This document shows, piece by piece, positions 62,831 to 64,000 of a DNA stretch of 64,000 nucleotides. A program made the position numbers and the translations under genes. The notes below the pieces were generated by a model, which worked only from the letters and a program-made list of their open reading frames with translations, was not told the origin of the DNA and made no database searches. The stretch is from positions 946,758-1,010,757 of the forward strand of contig NZ_QRDV01000001.1 in NCBI RefSeq assembly GCF_003386165.1, written 5' to 3'. Numbering within the stretch: position 1 is the first letter of the stretch; each line of letters opens with the position of its first letter. The stretch is from Winogradskyella eximia. Its GTDB lineage: Bacteria; Bacteroidota; Bacteroidia; Flavobacteriales; Flavobacteriaceae.

Positions 62831-64000
62831 ATGCTATTTAACTCATTTGAATATTTAATATTTCTTCCAACGGTTTTTCTGTTGTACTGGTTTGTTTTCA
62901 ATAAACATTTAAAACTTCAAAATTTATTTTTGCTGGTTATAAGTTATGTTTTTTATGGCTGGTGGGATTGGCGATTTCTTGCACTTATAGCGTTTAGTTC
63001 ATTTGTAGATTATAATATTGGTTTGCGATTAGATAGAACCCAAGAGCAAAGAAAACGGAAGCTATTATTGTATATAAGTATGCTCGTTAACTTAGGTTTT
63101 TTAGGATATTTTAAATACTATAATTTCTTTATCGATAATTTTAAGCTGGCTTTTGAGTCAATTGGTATTAACATGCATTTGTCTTCGCTTCAGATCATTC
63201 TACCAGTAGGAATCAGTTTTTACACGTTTCAAACCATGAGTTACACTATTGATGTGTATCGAAAAAAATTAGAGCCTACAAAGAATGTTATTGAGTTTTT
63301 TGCTTATGTAAGCTTTTTTCCACAATTAGTAGCAGGTCCAATTGAGCGCGCAAAAAATTTATTACCACAATTTAAGGTTAAAAGAAAGTTCTCCTATGAT
63401 TTAGCTTCAGACGGAATGCGCCAAATTCTTTGGGGATTATTTAAAAAGATGGTTATAGCAGATAATTGTGCGGTTTATGTCAATCAAATTTTTGATGCAC
63501 CTCAAGATTATAATAGTCCTACTTTAATATTAGGAGCTGTGTTATTTGCATTTCAAATTTATGGTGATTTTTCTGGATATTCCGATATCGCTATAGGAAC
63601 TGCTAAATTATTTGGTTTTAATTTAATGCAAAACTTTGCGACTCCATATTTTTCTAGAGATATTGCTGAGTTTTGGAGACGTTGGCATATTTCTTTATCT
63701 ACTTGGTTTAGAGATTACGTTTATATTCCCTTAGGAGGAAGCAAAGGAGGTAAATGGATGAAAGTCCGCAATACATTTATAATATTCTTGGTGAGTGGAT
63801 TTTGGCATGGTGCCAATTGGACATTCATTGTTTGGGGATTTTTAAATGCATTATTTTTTCTGCCATTACTATTAACTAATAATAATAGAAATCATATTGA
63901 TGTTGTTGCTTCAAATAAAATGTTGCCAAGTATAAAAGAGATTTTTCAAATAGGTGTCACTTTTGTATTAACATGTTTTGCATGGATATTTTTTAGGGCA
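62831..64000 (+). CDS. MBOAT-family O-acyltransferase, copy 2, 3' end missing
   Basis: 390 codons are present before the window ends. The sequence matches copy 1 at an offset of 2448 bases, from 62829 to 63999, with one synonymous change (T at 60748 is C at 63196, ATT to ATC). The last base of the window also differs from copy 1 (T at 61552, A at 64000; synonymous). Membrane helices, WRRWHISLS and SGFWHGANW are therefore identical. It would have the same O-acyltransferase role, unless divergent sequence follows beyond the window. Its upstream leader (62726-62830) is not the same as that of copy 1. Confidence 0.9.
   Translation, partial: MLFNSFEYLIFLPTVFLLYWFVFNKHLKLQNLFLLVISYVFYGWWDWRFLALIAFSSFVDYNIGLRLDRTQEQRKRKLLLYISMLVNLGFLGYFKYYNFFIDNFKLAFESIGINMHLSSLQIILPVGISFYTFQTMSYTIDVYRKKLEPTKNVIEFFAYVSFFPQLVAGPIERAKNLLPQFKVKRKFSYDLASDGMRQILWGLFKKMVIADNCAVYVNQIFDAPQDYNSPTLILGAVLFAFQIYGDFSGYSDIAIGTAKLFGFNLMQNFATPYFSRDIAEFWRRWHISLSTWFRDYVYIPLGGSKGGKWMKVRNTFIIFLVSGFWHGANWTFIVWGFLNALFFLPLLLTNNNRNHIDVVASNKMLPSIKEIFQIGVTFVLTCFAWIFFRA

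Overview
The window looks like chromosomal DNA of a marine Flavobacteriaceae bacterium (Bacteroidota). It is AT-rich. Three secreted proteins end in type IX secretion (T9SS) sorting domains. Promoter-like sites follow the Bacteroidota pattern (TTG, about 17 bases, TAnnTTTG). Several families are typical of the group: the ABC permease/M1 peptidase fusion, the SdiA-regulated-like protein and the FMN-binding glutamate synthase-like protein. No rRNA, tRNA, CRISPR array or intact insertion sequence was seen.

Left part (1-13 kb): a membrane protein cut by the window edge, a small membrane protein and a secreted alpha/beta hydrolase. Then a LytTR two-component pair diverges from an ABC ATPase and a 1097-residue permease/M1-peptidase fusion; two pairs of 21-bp-spaced repeats lie between them. 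Next come an IS3-like transposase relic, a class III nucleotidyl cyclase, a serine beta-lactamase-like hydrolase, a 112-bp tandem array carrying terminator hairpins, and an SdiA-regulated-like protein.

Middle (13-27.5 kb): housekeeping and stress genes. These are a FUSC-type membrane protein, the glutamate synthase-like protein, NhaA, a kinase plus sigma-54 activator pair, two small genes (54 and 45 codons), glutamate dehydrogenase, a GreA-C-domain protein, an MtfA-like peptidase and a UDP-glucuronate decarboxylase-like enzyme.

27.5-51 kb, all on the minus strand: an outer membrane protein; a compact three-gene cassette of a 53-residue Ser/Pro/Gly-tailed peptide, an HPr-kinase-like protein and an NTP_transf_5 nucleotidyltransferase; and three large T9SS-secreted proteins of 1143, 4152 and 1187 residues that share a C-terminal module. 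The largest has 13 fibronectin-III-like repeats. The peptide cassette is the best candidate for an undescribed system.

Right part (51.5-64 kb), all on the plus strand: DUF2061-cysC-cysD-cysN-cysQ makes and recycles PAPS. It is followed by a flippase, a GNAT protein, a polysaccharide deacetylase, a glycosyltransferase, an MBOAT acyltransferase and an SGNH-like protein. No sulfite-forming reductase genes are seen here, so the PAPS may feed sulfation of a surface polysaccharide. The window ends inside a second, almost identical MBOAT copy.
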